Part shown: piece by piece, positions 38,428 to 38,639 of the stretch
Numbering within the stretch: position 1 is the first letter of the stretch
Layout of the letters: each line of letters opens with the position of its first letter
IMG/VR virus record: IMGVR_UViG_3300025154_000239
Span: 1 to 38,639 of that record
DNA: 38,639 nt
Reading direction: 5' to 3' (one strand)
From: a virus
Position numbers and translations under genes: made by a program
The notes under the pieces: model-generated
Told to the model about the DNA's origin: nothing
Databases searched by the model: none
Seen by the model: the letters and a program-made list of their open reading frames with translations, nothing else

Positions 38428-38639
38428 TTCAGGTGACCATCCGCAATGCCAAAGAAGTTTCGGCCTTCCTCAAGTCCGTACCCGTTGACACAAAGAAGAT
38501 TGCGCATCACAGCGTATTGGTTTACACAATGGGCAATAAGGGACACGGGTTGATGCACTACGTCCCGTACAAGCACATCACGGTCAAACAGGCGGGCGGC
38601 TGGAAGTCTGACAAGCAACGCCGCTATGTCATGGCGAAG
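38424..38639 (+). CDS. gp10-like protein, right copy (3' end cut by window edge)
   Basis: The first 72 codons are present. They match the left-copy gene (3786 onward) very closely, differing at only a few positions such as SVPVDTKK against SVPVGTKK and VYTMGNKG against VYVKGNQG. The start is coupled to the minor head stop. Its function is the same as argued for the left copy. Confidence 0.6.
   Translation, partial: MIQVTIRNAKEVSAFLKSVPVDTKKIAHHSVLVYTMGNKGHGLMHYVPYKHITVKQAGGWKSDKQRRYVMAK

Larger units (their letters stand above)
33781..38639. repeat. Right-end copy homologous to 1-4001
   Basis: See the entry at the left end. Homology covers portal (from base 33781), minor head and gp10-like; the intervening fibre and membrane genes are not homologous. 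Offsets are 33780 nt at the portal and 34647 nt at the minor head start, the difference being the size of the exchanged cassette. Confidence 0.9.

Noticed and set aside
1-38639. Integrase, lysogeny repressor, tRNA genes, toxin-antitoxin or anti-CRISPR operon
   Set aside because: No recognisable protein or cloverleaf was found by reading; the RHH protein lacks a toxin partner and fits early-promoter control better.

Overview
The window is tailed-phage DNA (Caudoviricetes, siphovirus-like with an HK97-fold capsid), most likely a virulent or undetermined-lifestyle phage of a bacterium. The host cannot be named from the sequence. Promoters of TTGACA/TATAAT type and AGGAG-type ribosome binding sites fit a host using ordinary sigma-70 signals. 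I see no integrase, no CI-type repressor, no DNA polymerase, no tRNA and no rRNA. Almost every base is coding and most neighbouring genes overlap by 1-10 nt.

Layout. (1) 1-18362, plus strand, is the late operon. It holds the C-terminal part of a portal protein, a block of fibre-like genes, the minor head protein, a gp10-like protein, three small genes, an intrinsic terminator, a fused protease-capsid gene, a decoration-like protein, connector and neck proteins, a four-gene sugar/methyl-transfer cassette, the tail tube (followed by an antisense HNH gene), tail chaperones G/GT made by a -1 frameshift, the tape measure, a tail hub protein and two distal tail proteins. (2) 18340-29965, minus strand, is the early operon. 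From its promoter leftward it carries an RHH regulator, RecT, a coiled-coil Gam-like protein, several zinc-ribbon miniproteins, a candidate nuclease, a DUF5658-like membrane protein, a PAPS-reductase-like enzyme, a replication-organiser-like protein, a helicase loader, an adenine methyltransferase, small genes, an HNH-AP2 endonuclease, a GH25 endolysin, a tiny membrane protein, RusA, a GIY-YIG protein and a terminal small gene. (3) 29966-30118 is a divergent control region. (4) 30119-38639, plus strand, holds three membrane proteins, the small and large terminase, a full portal, a large fibre, a second DUF5658-like protein, a second minor head protein and the start of a second gp10-like gene.

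The two ends of the window are homologous but not identical: 1-4001 matches 33781-38639 in the portal, minor head and gp10-like genes, with completely different genes between portal and minor head. The window therefore runs slightly more than once round a genome of roughly 34 kb and closes onto a different variant, or else contains a true diverged duplication.

The most unusual signal is regulatory. Two, perhaps three, internal early promoters are followed by leaders with the same architecture: complementary segments in the order A-C-B-D, where A pairs with B and C pairs with D. The C:D hairpin is followed by a T run and then by the ribosome binding site. In the two strong cases segment A begins the same distance after the -10 box, although the sequences differ. 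This looks like a family of transcription attenuators controlling the replication, nuclease and lysis blocks.
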